DNA of 64,000 nt from Vibrio sp. CK2-1 (GTDB taxonomy: Bacteria; Pseudomonadota; Gammaproteobacteria; Enterobacterales; Vibrionaceae): positions 124,001-188,000 of the forward strand of contig NZ_JAKKCJ010000003.1 in assembly GCF_021726515.1 (NCBI RefSeq), written 5' to 3'. Position numbers and translations under genes: made by a program. The notes beneath the pieces were generated by a model. The model was not told where the DNA came from and did no database searches. It worked only from the letters and a program-made list of their open reading frames with translations. This document shows positions 36,633-46,955 of the stretch, in pieces (the stretch's first letter is position 1; the number at the start of each line of letters is the position of its first letter).

Positions 36633-38255
36633 CTAAGTGAGATTATTACTGGTATCCCAATCGCCCGGCTGCATGGTCTTAAATTGTGGGTTTAGTTTGT
36701 CGCACACATGGCGAGCAAAACCCGCACCGGCTTCGTTATAAATATTAAAGGCAGCATCGACGCCATTTTCTGTCATTTCAACCACTTGATCTGGATATTC
36801 GGCAATCGCTGCAATTTGTCCTTGGTAGTTACGAGCCTTTAATTGCTCGAGTGCCGATTGATTCCCTTGGTGATGGGGCATCGCAAGCAGCACCAACTTT
36901 ACATTAGCAATATCAAGAATGCGCTCCCAGAAATCAGAATCGGTCGCATCGCCTTGGATGACATTTCTGCCACTGGCTTTATGTGTTTGTACCACATCAG
37001 ATCGCGTTTCTACGCCTAAGCTGATTTTGCCATAACGGGTACGAATTTCATCGTAAGCACCGGTACCAATACGGCCCATGCCTAGGATCAGTACTTGGGC
37101 ATGCCCAGGATTAATACGCTTGTCTCTAAGGTGCAGTTTTTCATCCGCTTGCTCTCTTAACCAATGCGATGTGTAACGATAAATTTTATGACTCATGTTA
37201 TTGATTGGCGCAGCAATAATGAAAGATAACGAGACCGCCATAGCAATCGCAATCATCATTTCCCCAGGTAACCAACCGAGCTTATAGGCAATGCCTGAGA
37301 CAATCAGTCCAAATTCGCTGTAGTTAAGTAGGGTAAGCGAGGCAAGTAGAGAAGTGCGCACACGGAACTTAAATAAATTGATGACGACGTAGTACAGCGC
37401 GCCCTTAATTGGCAATAGGCAAAGTAATAGCAAGGCAAGAATAAAGCCATCTAGGGTAGGTGGATCAGATAAACCAATGTTTAAGAAAAAGCAGACTAAG
37501 AATAGTTCTTTAATGTTAAAGAGAGATTTAGAAAGCTCCGACGCTTTGTAGTGACCGGCCAGCAGCATACCTAAAATTAACGCGCCTAAATCTGCTTTCA
37601 TTCCCACTAGTTTGAAAAGTCCAGCCCCCATTACGAGCGCCATAAAAAAACCGTATAAAACGAGCATCTCGCCGTGACCACACTTGTCGAGGATTTTGTA
37701 AAAAAGAGGGCGCAGAAAAGGAAGAATAAACAGCGCTAACGCATACCATTCAGGTAGTTTGCCAGTTGATATAGTGAGGAAAAGCACAGCAAAAATATCC
37801 TGCATTACCAAAATACCTATCGATATGGTGGCAAAGGTGGAGTTCATGCTGCCTTTTTCTTCTAAACTCTTAATCGCAAATACGGTGCTGGAAAAGGATA
37901 ATACAAAGCCAAGTAGCAGTATTTGAATGGTATCGACGTCGCTAAATAGGCTGATCCCGATAGTCTTTAGGCCAAGTAGAGCTACAGTGAAGAAAGTCGT
38001 AGATAGTACATTATGTAAGGTTGCACTGGCCCAAATCTCTTTCGCGAGTAAGGTTTTCACATCTAGCTTTAGCCCGATAGTGAATAGCAGAAGAGTGACA
38101 CCTAAATCAGATAATGTAGTGATGGTTTCATTGCTAGTAAAACCCGCATACTGCAAGCCAAACCCTGCAACTAAAAAACCGACTAGTGGTGGAAGATTGC
38201 ATTTGAGCGCGATAAAGCCGGAAACAAAAGCGGCGATAATAAGCAAGATATCCAT
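36633..38255 (-). CDS. Monovalent cation:proton antiporter with TrkA-N domain (CPA2 family)
   Basis: A 540-residue CPA2-family antiporter resembling KefB/YbaL. About twelve hydrophobic helices fill residues 1-370, including LPPLVGFLVAGFGLQYAG and FSSTVFAIKSLEEKGSM. A cytoplasmic Rossmann TrkA-N domain follows (about 395-510), starting VLILGMGRIGTGAYDEIR. This type exchanges K+ or Na+ for H+ under nucleotide control. The exact ion is unknown. It is shorter than E. coli YbaL and I would not give it that name. The upstream gap holds a nagC terminator. Confidence 0.85.
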   Translation of the reverse strand: MDILLIIAAFVSGFIALKCNLPPLVGFLVAGFGLQYAGFTSNETITTLSDLGVTLLLFTIGLKLDVKTLLAKEIWASATLHNVLSTTFFTVALLGLKTIGISLFSDVDTIQILLLGFVLSFSSTVFAIKSLEEKGSMNSTFATISIGILVMQDIFAVLFLTISTGKLPEWYALALFILPFLRPLFYKILDKCGHGEMLVLYGFFMALVMGAGLFKLVGMKADLGALILGMLLAGHYKASELSKSLFNIKELFLVCFFLNIGLSDPPTLDGFILALLLLCLLPIKGALYYVVINLFKFRVRTSLLASLTLLNYSEFGLIVSGIAYKLGWLPGEMMIAIAMAVSLSFIIAAPINNMSHKIYRYTSHWLREQADEKLHLRDKRINPGHAQVLILGMGRIGTGAYDEIRTRYGKISLGVETRSDVVQTHKASGRNVIQGDATDSDFWERILDIANVKLVLLAMPHHQGNQSALEQLKARNYQGQIAAIAEYPDQVVEMTENGVDAAFNIYNEAGAGFARHVCDKLNPQFKTMQPGDWDTSNNLT

Positions 38256-38273
38256 GTATTCCTTTCCCTAAAA

Positions 38274-38304
38274 TAAAAAACGGGCATATCAATGGATATA
38301 CCCG
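38274..38304 (-). terminator. Terminator after nagC
   Basis: On the minus strand CGGGTATATC, CATT, GATATGCCCG forms a hairpin with one mismatch followed by six T (38280-38275). It is 44 bp after the nagC stop and just upstream of the antiporter gene. Confidence 0.85.
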
Positions 38305-38347
38305 CAGGAATTATATACTTAACCGTTTTAAAATATTGTTATTTATC

Positions 38348-39562
38348 TCATTCACCCAGTAATTTTTGTAGCAGTACACCATTAAGCATTGCGCGTTTGA
38401 TCATCGCAAATGCCCCAATGGTCGGTTGCTCATACAGTTTGGACTCCACAATCGGCAAGTTTTTGTGGAAAGTAGTGAGTGAGTGGCTTTCAATATTTCG
38501 TTGAATGGCATGAAAGATAATATCCTTCGATTTGACCAATTCACCTGCGATAATAATTTTTTGCGGGTTAAATAAGTTAACCGTCATGGCGATGGCTTTA
38601 CCTAGGTAGTGGCCCACACGGATAAGCGCTTGACTAGCTAAGTCATCCCCTTGGTTTGCATGCTCACAAATCACACTCATGGTGAGTTTATCGACATGGG
38701 ATAAGCTTGATGGGAAACCTTGATCAAGTCGTGACTGTACATGAGCAATAATGGCTGGGTTAGCGGCAATGGTTTCTAAACAACCAAAATTACCACATTG
38801 GCAGCGATCGCCTAGAGGTTCGATTTGTACGTGGCCGATTTCACCTACGTTGCGGTTTGAGCCTAAGAATACTTGGCCGTTAACTATGATACCTGCACCA
38901 GTACCGCGATAAACACTCACTAGGATAGAATCTTGGCAGTCACGGCTTGCACCAAAATAATGTTCAGCCAGTGCTAATCCTCGAATATCGTTACCAACAA
39001 AGGCTTCAACTTCAAATGTATCACTTAATAATTTACCTAAAGAAAGGTTATCGATCTCGGTGTTCGGCATGTATTCAACAACCCCAGTCTCAGGGTTAAC
39101 TAAGCCAGGAAGAGTGACACCGATAGCAATTAATTGCTCGATAATATCTTTGTGCTGATTGATGAAGGCTTTGGTATGTAGAACTAAACCATCAAGTAGA
39201 TCTTGTTGTTTATCGTACTTAAAAGCGGCGTGATGATTGGCAAGTTCATGGCCACTTAAGTCATAGACACTTAACTGAATGTAGTCTCGGCCTAAACGAA
39301 TAGCAACGGAATGGAAAGGGGTGGTTTCTGTGGTTAAAGAAATAGCGCGTCTACCCCCAGTGGAGGCTTGTTGCGCTACTTCTTTGATTAATCCTCGCTC
39401 AAGTAGTTGGCGAGTGATCTTAGTGACACTGGCGGGGGCTAATTGGCTAACATCGGCAACTTGTATTCTCGAAATTGGACCTTGTTGGTCAATTAGGCGA
39501 TATACTGCCGCGCTATTAAGTTGTTTAACTAAATCTACATTACCAATTTGTCCGCCATTCAT
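38348..39562 (-). CDS. nagC: NagC, ROK-family repressor of amino-sugar genes
   Basis: A 404-residue ROK-family regulator. The N-terminal helix-turn-helix (SRIQVADVSQLAPASVTKITRQLLERGL in parts, about 30-58) is followed by a sugar-kinase-like domain with GTGAGIIVNGQV and the ROK zinc motif CQCGNFGCLE (about 250-262). It senses GlcNAc-6-phosphate and represses nag and chitin-use genes. The ATG at 39562 is one base after the nagA stop; the longer frame would overlap nagA and lacks homology. It is the last gene of nagB-nagA-nagC. Confidence 0.96.
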   Translation of the reverse strand: MNGGQIGNVDLVKQLNSAAVYRLIDQQGPISRIQVADVSQLAPASVTKITRQLLERGLIKEVAQQASTGGRRAISLTTETTPFHSVAIRLGRDYIQLSVYDLSGHELANHHAAFKYDKQQDLLDGLVLHTKAFINQHKDIIEQLIAIGVTLPGLVNPETGVVEYMPNTEIDNLSLGKLLSDTFEVEAFVGNDIRGLALAEHYFGASRDCQDSILVSVYRGTGAGIIVNGQVFLGSNRNVGEIGHVQIEPLGDRCQCGNFGCLETIAANPAIIAHVQSRLDQGFPSSLSHVDKLTMSVICEHANQGDDLASQALIRVGHYLGKAIAMTVNLFNPQKIIIAGELVKSKDIIFHAIQRNIESHSLTTFHKNLPIVESKLYEQPTIGAFAMIKRAMLNGVLLQKLLGE

Positions 39563-39563
39563 T

Positions 39564-40700
39564 CTATGTCTGATCGTATTGTCCGTTAACAACCGTCGCT
39601 TTTACATTGAAGTCACGATCAAACACAGTAAGGTTTGCGACCATTCCCGGTTTGATTTCACCAAGCTGTCTCTCTACGCCGATTGCTCGAGCAGGATAAA
39701 GCGTGGCCATTCTCAGTGCTTCGTCTAAAGCGATACCTACATGCTCAACCGTATTTTGTACGGCTTCAATCATGGTTAAAGCTGAACCACCAAGTGTGCC
39801 ATTTTCATCAACACACTTACCATCTCGGTAATATACTTTCTTACCAACAAAAATAAAGTGATCCATGTCAGCTCCTGCTGGAGCTGTGGCATCCGTCACT
39901 AATACTAGCTTATCACCTTTGATTTTATGGGCGATTCGGATGTTGGCATAGTCTACATGGAAGCCGTCAGCAATAATACCAGCATAAACTTCTGAAGTAT
40001 CGTAGATTGCACCTACAACACCTGGTTCACGTCCAACCATCGGAGTCATCGCATTGAAAAGGTGCGTTGCAAATGTAATACCATTAGCAAAACTTTGACG
40101 CGCCTCTTGGTAAGTTGCGTTAGTGTGGCCGATAGACACAACGATACCCGCATCTCTCAAACGTTGAATATGCTCAGGTTCATTTTGCTCTGGCGCTAAG
40201 GTTACCTTGGCAATGACATCGCGGTTATCACAAATCGTTTGGATCATCTCATCATCTGATTTACGGATAAAATCAGGACGGTGAATGCCTTTTTTTAGCA
40301 CATTAAGGTAAGGACCTTCTAAGTGTAGCCCCAAAGATTGGTTCTGGTAGCGCTGCTGATATTCACGCGCTGCAGAAATGGCTTGCTGCATATCTTCATC
40401 AGATGACGTAATTAATGTCGGCAAAAAGCTAGTACAGCCAGATTTTAAATTGGCTTTGTGCATGATATGCATGGTATCGGCGGTAACTTCGTCATTCAGC
40501 ATGACGCCGCCACAACCATTTAACTGTAGATCGATAAAACCTGGGCTAAGATTTGCGCCTTGTAGATCGTGAGTCTCTATCTCTTTTGGTAGTTCATCCA
40601 TCTTAACGATAGATTGAATTTTACCTGCATCCACTATCACAGCATGCTCTGTAAGTACGTCATGGCCTGTGTAGATTTTTGCATTTATCAGAGCATACAT
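39564..40700 (-). CDS. nagA: N-acetylglucosamine-6-phosphate deacetylase
   Basis: A 378-residue amidohydrolase that removes acetate from GlcNAc-6-phosphate. Motifs include [40 protein letters not shown] and [10 protein letters not shown] (catalytic aspartate). The ATG at 40700 is preferred because AGGA lies eight bases upstream; the upstream in-frame ATG at 40709 overlaps that site. It is 13 bp after nagB and 1 bp before nagC. Confidence 0.96.
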   Translation of the reverse strand: MYALINAKIYTGHDVLTEHAVIVDAGKIQSIVKMDELPKEIETHDLQGANLSPGFIDLQLNGCGGVMLNDEVTADTMHIMHKANLKSGCTSFLPTLITSSDEDMQQAISAAREYQQRYQNQSLGLHLEGPYLNVLKKGIHRPDFIRKSDDEMIQTICDNRDVIAKVTLAPEQNEPEHIQRLRDAGIVVSIGHTNATYQEARQSFANGITFATHLFNAMTPMVGREPGVVGAIYDTSEVYAGIIADGFHVDYANIRIAHKIKGDKLVLVTDATAPAGADMDHFIFVGKKVYYRDGKCVDENGTLGGSALTMIEAVQNTVEHVGIALDEALRMATLYPARAIGVERQLGEIKPGMVANLTVFDRDFNVKATVVNGQYDQT

Positions 40701-40713
40701 AGTAGGCATCCTC

Positions 40714-41517
40714 TTATTTCAAGTTCTTAATATTTTCTGCTTCAAGCTCTTTAAAGTATTTAACTGTTTTTACTTTAAGCTCTTGAGTTGAAGGTTCATC
40801 ACACACAATTACCGATTTTGCATGCAGTTGCAAGGCAGATACTGTCCAAAGATGATTGACTGAGCCTTCGACCGCTGCTTGCAAAGCGAGAGCTTTATTG
40901 TGGCCTGTGATCAAAATCATAACTTCTTCAGAATCTAGTAGAGTACCAACACCGATAGTTAGCGAATACTTAGGCACTTGACTAATATCACCATTGAAGA
41001 AGCGTGAATTAGCGATACGCGTATCTTCGGTTAGTGTTTTGATTCGAGTACGTGAAGACAAAGAAGATGCAGGTTCATTGAATGCAATGTGGCCATCGTT
41101 ACCTACGCCACCCATGAATAAGTTGATACGACCGTAGGACTTGATTTTATCCTCGTAACGTTTGCATTCAGCTTCATGGTCATCGGTATTGCCGTTGAGC
41201 AAGTTGATGTTTTTTTCTTGAATATCAATATGATTGAAAAAGTTTTCATACATAAATGAACGGTAAGATTCAGGGTGATCCGTTGCTAATCCAACATATT
41301 CATCCATGTTGAATGTCACAACGTGTTTAAAACTTACTTCACCAGCTTTATGTAGTTTAATGAGCTGCTTATAAGTATTTAGAGGTGTGCCACCCGTCGG
41401 TAAACCAAGAACAAAAGGACGATCTTCAGTTGGGTTGAACTTATTGATTTTATTTACAATATGGCGAGCTGACCATAGGCCAACTTCATTTGCATTATTG
41501 AGTGGAATTAGTCTCAC
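40714..41517 (-). CDS. nagB: Glucosamine-6-phosphate deaminase
   Basis: A 267-residue isomerase/deaminase that turns glucosamine-6-phosphate into fructose-6-phosphate and ammonia. Signatures are [25 protein letters not shown] (catalytic Asp) and [14 protein letters not shown] (catalytic His). Length equals E. coli NagB. It is the first gene of nagBAC and is divergent from nagE across a 272-bp regulatory region. Confidence 0.97.
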   Translation of the reverse strand: MRLIPLNNANEVGLWSARHIVNKINKFNPTEDRPFVLGLPTGGTPLNTYKQLIKLHKAGEVSFKHVVTFNMDEYVGLATDHPESYRSFMYENFFNHIDIQEKNINLLNGNTDDHEAECKRYEDKIKSYGRINLFMGGVGNDGHIAFNEPASSLSSRTRIKTLTEDTRIANSRFFNGDISQVPKYSLTIGVGTLLDSEEVMILITGHNKALALQAAVEGSVNHLWTVSALQLHAKSVIVCDEPSTQELKVKTVKYFKELEAENIKNLK

Positions 41518-41569
41518 AGTACACCTCTATAGGACAAAAGCTAAAATTGAGAATAGGATATTCATTTCA

Positions 41570-41590
41570 TTATTTTGCATGATAAAATAA
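41570..41590. promoter_or_regulatory. Candidate NagC operator between nagB and nagE
   Basis: TTATTTT, 7-bp spacer, AAAATAA: a perfect inverted repeat that fits the AT-rich NagC operator pattern of E. coli. It lies 53 bp upstream of nagB and about 200 bp upstream of nagE. Confidence 0.65.
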
Positions 41591-41657
41591 GTTTTGGAAA
41601 CTATCTAGTATAAATAAGATAAATCCTTCACAAGAATTACGCAAACTAGCAAATAAC

Positions 41658-41673
41658 TCTTGATAAAGATCAC
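41658..41673. promoter_or_regulatory. Possible CRP half-site in the nagB-nagE region
   Basis: The segment TTGATAAAGATCACA around 41658-41673 keeps the TCACA half of a CRP site and a weak other half. Activation of nag genes by CRP is known in E. coli, but this match is marginal. Confidence 0.35.
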
Positions 41674-41789
41674 AAATACTAGGGTTTTAATTTGCGGACT
41701 AAAATTAATTGAATAGACTGTCGCTGTACTAAATTCTTTAAGAAAAATAAGTAATACGAATTTTACCAATCCTATAGGGGGGAATTACG

Positions 41790-43349
41790 GTGAATATACT
41801 TGGATATGCACAAAGACTAGGTAAAGCGTTGATGTTACCTATTGCAACATTACCTGTTGCAGCGCTTTTACTTCGTCTGGGTCAACCTGACCTGTTAGAC
41901 ATCGCATTTATGGCATCAGCCGGTAATGCTATTTTCAGCCAGTTACCTTTACTATTTGGTTTAGGTATTGCAATTGGCTTATCTAAAGATGGTGCGGGTG
42001 CGGCTGGTTTAGCCGGTGCCGTTGCTTACTTTGTATTAACTGCAACAGCGCAACAAATTAATGCTGAAGTTAATATGTCATTCTTCGGTGGTATCTTCGC
42101 AGGTATCATTGCAGGGCATTGCTACAACGCATTCCATGCTACTCGCTTACCAGAATGGTTAGCTTTCTTCTCTGGTCGCCGTTTAGTTCCAATTATGGCG
42201 GGTTTAGTTGCTTTAGTGGCAGGTGCAGTCTTCGGTGTGGTTTGGCCTATGGTCCAACACGGCCTTGATGCTTTAGCTCACGGCATTTCAACCTCTGGTG
42301 CAATTGGTCAATTTATTTACGGCACATTGAACCGTGCGTTAATTCCTGTTGGTCTTCACCACGTACTTAACTCTTACTTCTGGTTCGGCATGGGTTCATG
42401 TCAAGAAATCATGGTAACAGCTTCTGGTGCCTTCTCTAATATCCACCAACTATGTGTTGATCCTGCAATTGCTAAAACATTAGTAGTAGGCCAAGAGCAC
42501 ACATTTACATTTAAAAATGCAGTAACGCCTGAAATCACAGCGGTTGTTGATAGCGTGAAAGATGTTGTTAAAACTGGTGACTTGAACCGTTACTTCGGTG
42601 GTGACAAATCTGCTGGGGTATTCATGAATGGTTTCTTCCCAATCATGATGTTTGGTCTTCCTGGTGGTGCTTTAGCTATGTACCTAGCCGCTCCTTCTGA
42701 GCGTCGTGGTCAAGTTGCTGGTGCATTGTTCTCAGTTGCTTTCTGTTCATTCCTAACCGGTATTACAGAGCCTCTAGAGTTCATGTTTATGTTCCTAGCA
42801 CCTGGCTTATATGCGGTACACGCAGTATTAACAGGTCTATCTTTAGTAGTCGCTAATATGTTTGGTACGCTACATGGCTTTGGTTTCTCGGCAGGTCTAA
42901 TTGACTTTGTATTGAACTGGGGTCTAGCAACTAAACCAGTAACGCTATTACTAATCGGTTTAGCATTCGGTGCTGCTTACTTCTTTATCTTCAGCTTCCT
43001 AATCCGCGCGTTCAACATGAAAACGCCTGGTCGTGAAGACGAAGAAGTGGCTGCTCCTGCTGGCAAGTCAGAGAAACCTTCTGGTGCGGTTGCACGTCAA
43101 TACCTAAAAGCTCTAGGTGGCCACGGTAATGTGACTACGATTGATGCTTGTATTACTCGCCTACGCTTAACATTGAAAGATCGTTCTATCGTAGATGAAG
43201 CGGTATTGAAGAAGCTTGGCGCAAAAGGTGTTGTGAAGTTAGGTGAAAATAATCTTCAAGTTATTCTTGGCCCATTGGCTGAAATCGTTGCAGGTGAGAT
43301 GAAAGACATCCCAGCTTCTGATGATTTATCGGATGTTGTCCTACCGTAA
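41790..43349 (+). CDS. nagE: N-acetylglucosamine PTS permease, EIICB
   Basis: A 519-residue PTS permease of the glucose family. The EIIC membrane domain fills about residues 1-395 (GITEPLEFMFMFLAPG is the substrate-site signature). The EIIB domain follows after a charged linker, with the phosphorylated Cys454 in TIDACITRLRLTL. E. coli NagE carries a third, EIIA domain; here the protein ends after EIIB, so phosphate probably comes from EIIA-Glc (crr). The start is GTG after a strong GGGGGGA. It is divergent from nagBAC. Confidence 0.95.
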   Translation: MNILGYAQRLGKALMLPIATLPVAALLLRLGQPDLLDIAFMASAGNAIFSQLPLLFGLGIAIGLSKDGAGAAGLAGAVAYFVLTATAQQINAEVNMSFFGGIFAGIIAGHCYNAFHATRLPEWLAFFSGRRLVPIMAGLVALVAGAVFGVVWPMVQHGLDALAHGISTSGAIGQFIYGTLNRALIPVGLHHVLNSYFWFGMGSCQEIMVTASGAFSNIHQLCVDPAIAKTLVVGQEHTFTFKNAVTPEITAVVDSVKDVVKTGDLNRYFGGDKSAGVFMNGFFPIMMFGLPGGALAMYLAAPSERRGQVAGALFSVAFCSFLTGITEPLEFMFMFLAPGLYAVHAVLTGLSLVVANMFGTLHGFGFSAGLIDFVLNWGLATKPVTLLLIGLAFGAAYFFIFSFLIRAFNMKTPGREDEEVAAPAGKSEKPSGAVARQYLKALGGHGNVTTIDACITRLRLTLKDRSIVDEAVLKKLGAKGVVKLGENNLQVILGPLAEIVAGEMKDIPASDDLSDVVLP

Positions 43350-43371
43350 TCTGTAATCAACATATCCAGCT

Positions 43372-43400
43372 AAAGGCTCCCATTGTGGAGCCTTTTTTTA
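43372..43400 (+). terminator. Terminator after nagE
   Basis: Arms AAAGGCTCC and GGAGCCTTT with a 6-base loop and a T-run, 22 bp after the stop. Confidence 0.9.
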
Positions 43401-43567
43401 TCCTGTTGCAAAATGTGGCCGATAGTAAAAGCGTGAATTTTGACGGCTTGGAAGGCTTTTGGTCTTTTTAATAAAGAAAATATCACTTCTAGTTGTGTAA
43501 AGGGCTAGAATTGTGGATCATTAGCCCTAATTATAAAAAGACTCTTATATTTATTGAGGTACTATCG

Positions 43568-45232
43568 ATGAGTGAAGCTGAGGCTCGACCATCTAACTTT
43601 ATCCGTCAAATTATTGATAAGGATTTAGCGGATGGCAAACACACTGGGATCCATACTCGTTTCCCACCAGAACCTAATGGCTATCTGCATATTGGTCATG
43701 CTAAGTCTATTTGCTTAAACTTTGGCTTGGCGCAAGATTACCAGGGGAAGTGTAACCTTCGCTTTGATGATACTAACCCAGCGAAAGAAGACATTGAATA
43801 CGTTGAATCAATTAAGCAAGACGTGAATTGGTTAGGTTTTAATTGGGATGGCGAGATTTGCTATTCATCTAACTATTTTGATGCGCTATATGGTTACGCT
43901 GTAGAGTTAATTGAAAAAGGTTTAGCTTATGTTGATGAGCTAACTCCAGATGAAATTCGTGAATACCGTGGCACGTTAAAAGAGCCAGGAAAAAATAGCC
44001 CATACCGCGACCGCAGTGTGGAAGAAAACTTAGCGTTATTTGAGAAAATGCGTAATGGTGGCTTTGAAGAAGGTAAGGCTTGCTTACGTGCTAAGATCGA
44101 CATGGCATCTTCGTTTATCGTTATGCGCGATCCTGTGCTTTATCGTGTGCGTTTTATCAATCACCATCAAACAGGGGATAAGTGGTGCATTTACCCAATG
44201 TATGACTTCACCCACTGTATTTCCGATGCGTTAGAAGGTATCACTCACTCACTATGTACGCTGGAATTCCAAGATAACCGTCGTCTATATGACTGGGTTT
44301 TAGAAAACATTACGATTGAAACTCAGCCTCATCAGTACGAATTTAGCCGCTTAAACTTAGAATATACGGTGATGTCTAAGCGTAAGCTAAACCAATTAGT
44401 CACTGAGAAATTAGTGAATGGTTGGGATGACCCACGTATGCCAACGATTTCTGGTTTACGTCGTCGTGGCTTTACTCCGGGCTCTATTCGCGAATTTTGT
44501 TCACGCATTGGTGTGACTAAGCAAGACAACATGATTGAGTTTAGCTCACTTGAAGCGTGTATTCGTGAAGACCTAAATGAAAATGCACCGCGTGCAATGG
44601 CGGTACTCGATCCGGTTAAAGTAGTGATTGAAAACTTTGAAAGCGAAGAAGTATTGACGATCGCGAATCACCCGAATAAGCCTGAAATGGGTAGTCGTGA
44701 GGTTCCTTTTACACGTGAAGTGTGGATTGAAGCGGATGACTTCCGTGAAGAAGCCAACAAGAAATACAAACGCTTAGTTCTTGGTAAAGAAGTTCGTCTA
44801 CGTGGTGCTTACGTGATCCAAGCGAATCGTATTGAAAAAGATGAGCAAGGTAATGTAACGACTATTTACTGTACTTACGATCCAGAAACCTTGGGTAAAA
44901 ACCCAAGCGATGGCCGTAAAGTAAAAGGTGTTATCCATTGGGTTTCTGCTGAAAAAGGCCTAGAGGCTGATGTTCGTTTATATGATCGTCTTTTCACTGT
45001 GCCAAACCCTGCGGCGGCGGATGACTTTGCTGCGACGATCAACCCAGAGTCTTTAGTTGTTAAGAAAGCATTTGTTGAACCAAGTTTAGCTAATGCAGAA
45101 GCTGGCGTAGGCTTCCAGTTTGAGCGTACAGGCTACTTCTGTATTGATGCTAAAGATTCTTCTCCAGAAGCGTTAGTATTTAACCGTACAGTCGGCTTAC
45201 GTGATACTTGGGCTAAAATCGACGCTCAATAA
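43568..45232 (+). CDS. glnS: Glutaminyl-tRNA synthetase
   Basis: A 554-residue class I synthetase that charges tRNA-Gln. The HIGH motif is [12 protein letters not shown] (HIGH at 41-44) and the KMSKS counterpart is [10 protein letters not shown] (about 268-277); the anticodon-binding beta barrels follow. I chose the ATG at 43568 ([10 protein letters not shown]), which has GAGG nine bases upstream and the E. coli length. The longer frame to 43493 has no homology. nagE and glnS are also neighbours in E. coli. Confidence 0.97.
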   Translation: MSEAEARPSNFIRQIIDKDLADGKHTGIHTRFPPEPNGYLHIGHAKSICLNFGLAQDYQGKCNLRFDDTNPAKEDIEYVESIKQDVNWLGFNWDGEICYSSNYFDALYGYAVELIEKGLAYVDELTPDEIREYRGTLKEPGKNSPYRDRSVEENLALFEKMRNGGFEEGKACLRAKIDMASSFIVMRDPVLYRVRFINHHQTGDKWCIYPMYDFTHCISDALEGITHSLCTLEFQDNRRLYDWVLENITIETQPHQYEFSRLNLEYTVMSKRKLNQLVTEKLVNGWDDPRMPTISGLRRRGFTPGSIREFCSRIGVTKQDNMIEFSSLEACIREDLNENAPRAMAVLDPVKVVIENFESEEVLTIANHPNKPEMGSREVPFTREVWIEADDFREEANKKYKRLVLGKEVRLRGAYVIQANRIEKDEQGNVTTIYCTYDPETLGKNPSDGRKVKGVIHWVSAEKGLEADVRLYDRLFTVPNPAAADDFAATINPESLVVKKAFVEPSLANAEAGVGFQFERTGYFCIDAKDSSPEALVFNRTVGLRDTWAKIDAQ

Positions 45233-45319
45233 GCAATTATATCTATGCCAATATATCCATGTAGGGTGAGAGCTTTCTCGCCTTACTAGTTTGGCTTTAT
45301 TAGTTTGATTAGCCGATAA

Positions 45320-45349
45320 AAAAACGCACCTCATATGAGGTGCGTTTTT
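45320..45349. terminator. Bidirectional terminator between glnS and fur
   Basis: A perfect 30-bp palindrome of two 15-base arms, AAAAACGCACCTCAT and its complement, with T-runs on both strands between convergent genes. Confidence 0.9.
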
Positions 45350-45390
45350 ATTTGTATAAAACTAAATAAGTGGAAAGTTAACCGGAAAAG

Positions 45391-45837
45391 TTACTTAGTT
45401 TTGTGTGCATTAGTCTCTGTTTTACAATTGCCATTAGCACAGCGGCCGTATAGATATAAACTGTGGTTCGTTAGCACGACGTTATATTTAGCGGCAATTT
45501 CTTTTTGTCGCTCTTCAATAAGATCATCGGTAAATTCAATCACTTCACCGCAATCGAGACAAACAAGGTGATCATGGTGATGTTGAGTTGATAATTCAAA
45601 TACTGATTTACCACCTTCAAAATGGTGACGGGTTACGATACCTGCGTCATCAAATTGGTTCAAAACACGATAAACCGTTGCAAGGCCAATTTCTTCACCA
45701 AGATCGATCAGTTTCTTATATAAATCCTCGGCACTGATATGTTGGCAGTCTGGTTGTTGCAGTACCTCGAGAATTTTTAATCGAGGTAAGGTGACTTTAA
45801 GACCTGCTTCCTTTAGAGCTTGGTTGTTATCTGGCAT
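45391..45837 (-). CDS. fur: Fur, ferric uptake regulator
   Basis: A 148-residue iron-sensing repressor. The N-terminal winged helix (LKEAGLKVTLPRLKILEVLQ, YRVLNQFDDAGIV) is followed by the metal-binding HHHDHLVCLDCGEVIEF (zinc cysteines) and a C-terminal CANGNCKTE with two more cysteines. It represses siderophore and iron-uptake genes with Fe2+. fldA upstream on the same strand is the usual neighbour, with a terminator between. Confidence 0.97.
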   Translation of the reverse strand: MPDNNQALKEAGLKVTLPRLKILEVLQQPDCQHISAEDLYKKLIDLGEEIGLATVYRVLNQFDDAGIVTRHHFEGGKSVFELSTQHHHDHLVCLDCGEVIEFTDDLIEERQKEIAAKYNVVLTNHSLYLYGRCANGNCKTETNAHKTK

Positions 45838-45984
45838 TGTACTTTCCTGTGAGATTCTGCGTTAAAACAGAAGGCATGAATGACATCAGTAAATATGACT
45901 CGAACTAACCGACCAAGTTCACTGCGTTTCATTATATGTTGTAAAAATGTATCTAAAATGACTATAGCATTAGAGTGAGGATAA

Positions 45985-46010
45985 CAAAATACCTCGCAGA
46001 GGAGGTATCT
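45985..46010 (-). terminator. Terminator after fldA
   Basis: On the minus strand ATACCTC and GAGGTAT form a 7-bp stem with a 6-base loop and are followed by TTTTG. It begins 22 bp after the fldA stop. Confidence 0.65.
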
Positions 46011-46031
46011 TGATATGTCACAAAATTTTGA

Positions 46032-46559
46032 TTAATCAGCTAATTCTGCTAAACACATTTCATCATAAATCTGCTTTGACCAGGTTTTAACGCGCTCATC
46101 TGTTAATTCTGGTTGGCGGTCTTCATCAATACAAAGGCCGATGAAGTTGTCATCGTCGACTAATGCTTTTGATGCTTCAAACTCATAACCTTCGGTTGGC
46201 CAGTAACCAATGATAGTGCCGCCTTTCGCTTCAACGATATCGCGAATGGTTCCCATCGCATCACAGAAGTACTCAGCATAATCTTCTTGGTCACCACAAC
46301 CAAAAATAGCAACGAGCTTAGTTGAGAAATCTATTGCTTCAAGTTCAGGGAAAAAGTCATCCCAGTCACATTGAGATTCACCGTAGTACCAAGTTGGAAT
46401 GCCAAGCAGTAATAGATCAAAATTATCAATATCTTCCTTGCTGCTCTTCGCAATGTCTTGTACGTGCACAAGTTGTTTGCCAAGTTCTTTTTGTATCATT
46501 TTAGCAACCGCTTCAGTATTACCTGTGTCGCTACCAAAGAAGAGTCCTACACTTGCCAT
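46032..46559 (-). CDS. fldA: Flavodoxin FldA
   Basis: A 175-residue long-chain flavodoxin, an FMN electron carrier for radical-SAM and other reductive enzymes. The phosphate loop is FFGSDTGNTEAVAK (about 7-20), and PTWYYGESQCDWDDF and FGCGDQEDYAEYFCDA line the FMN. The 20-residue loop of long-chain flavodoxins is present. It lies between a small membrane-protein gene and fur, as in many gamma-proteobacteria. Confidence 0.97.
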   Translation of the reverse strand: MASVGLFFGSDTGNTEAVAKMIQKELGKQLVHVQDIAKSSKEDIDNFDLLLLGIPTWYYGESQCDWDDFFPELEAIDFSTKLVAIFGCGDQEDYAEYFCDAMGTIRDIVEAKGGTIIGYWPTEGYEFEASKALVDDDNFIGLCIDEDRQPELTDERVKTWSKQIYDEMCLAELAD

Positions 46560-46639
46560 AGAAATATTACCTATTTATCTATTACCGGAAACGCCGGTAT
46601 CAATCTAATTAAAAAGAATACGTTACAGTTGTGCGATGG

Positions 46640-46861
46640 TTAGCCTAAGCCGGTACCTTCCCAACTTATTTGGATTAATCCTTTGGCGACAAAGCCCGCA
46701 CAACCTAAAAATAGAACAAGCCATACAATACGACGGCCAAACACCGGGACATTACCTTGTTTTAAAACATCTTTGATGGCTAAACCAATTAATAAAAATA
46801 ATGACGCAAAAAACAGATCTAAGCCTAGAGATTCTATGGTATTGATATGTTCGTAAAGCAT
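46640..46861 (-). CDS. DUF2788-like small membrane protein
   Basis: A 73-residue protein with two hydrophobic helices (about 13-34 and 46-66) and a short polar loop between. It resembles DUF2788, a family of unknown function found between ybfF and fldA in vibrios. In E. coli the same slot holds the unrelated ybfE. The in-frame ATG at 46861 is preferred to 46873. It lies 80 bp upstream of fldA. Confidence 0.7.
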   Translation of the reverse strand: MLYEHINTIESLGLDLFFASLFLLIGLAIKDVLKQGNVPVFGRRIVWLVLFLGCAGFVAKGLIQISWEGTGLG

Positions 46862-46955
46862 GCGTTTGATCACCGTTGTTTTTTATCCCCGAACTATAGC
46901 ATTAATACAATTGAAAGTTAATGCGAAGTCGTTCGCTGAATAAGTGAAATGCGAA

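Noticed and set aside
43009..43349. NagE seen as truncated by a missing EIIA domain
   Set aside because: The EIIB domain is complete, the frame closes cleanly and a terminator follows 22 bp later; no EIIA remnant is found downstream, so this looks like a natural two-domain form.
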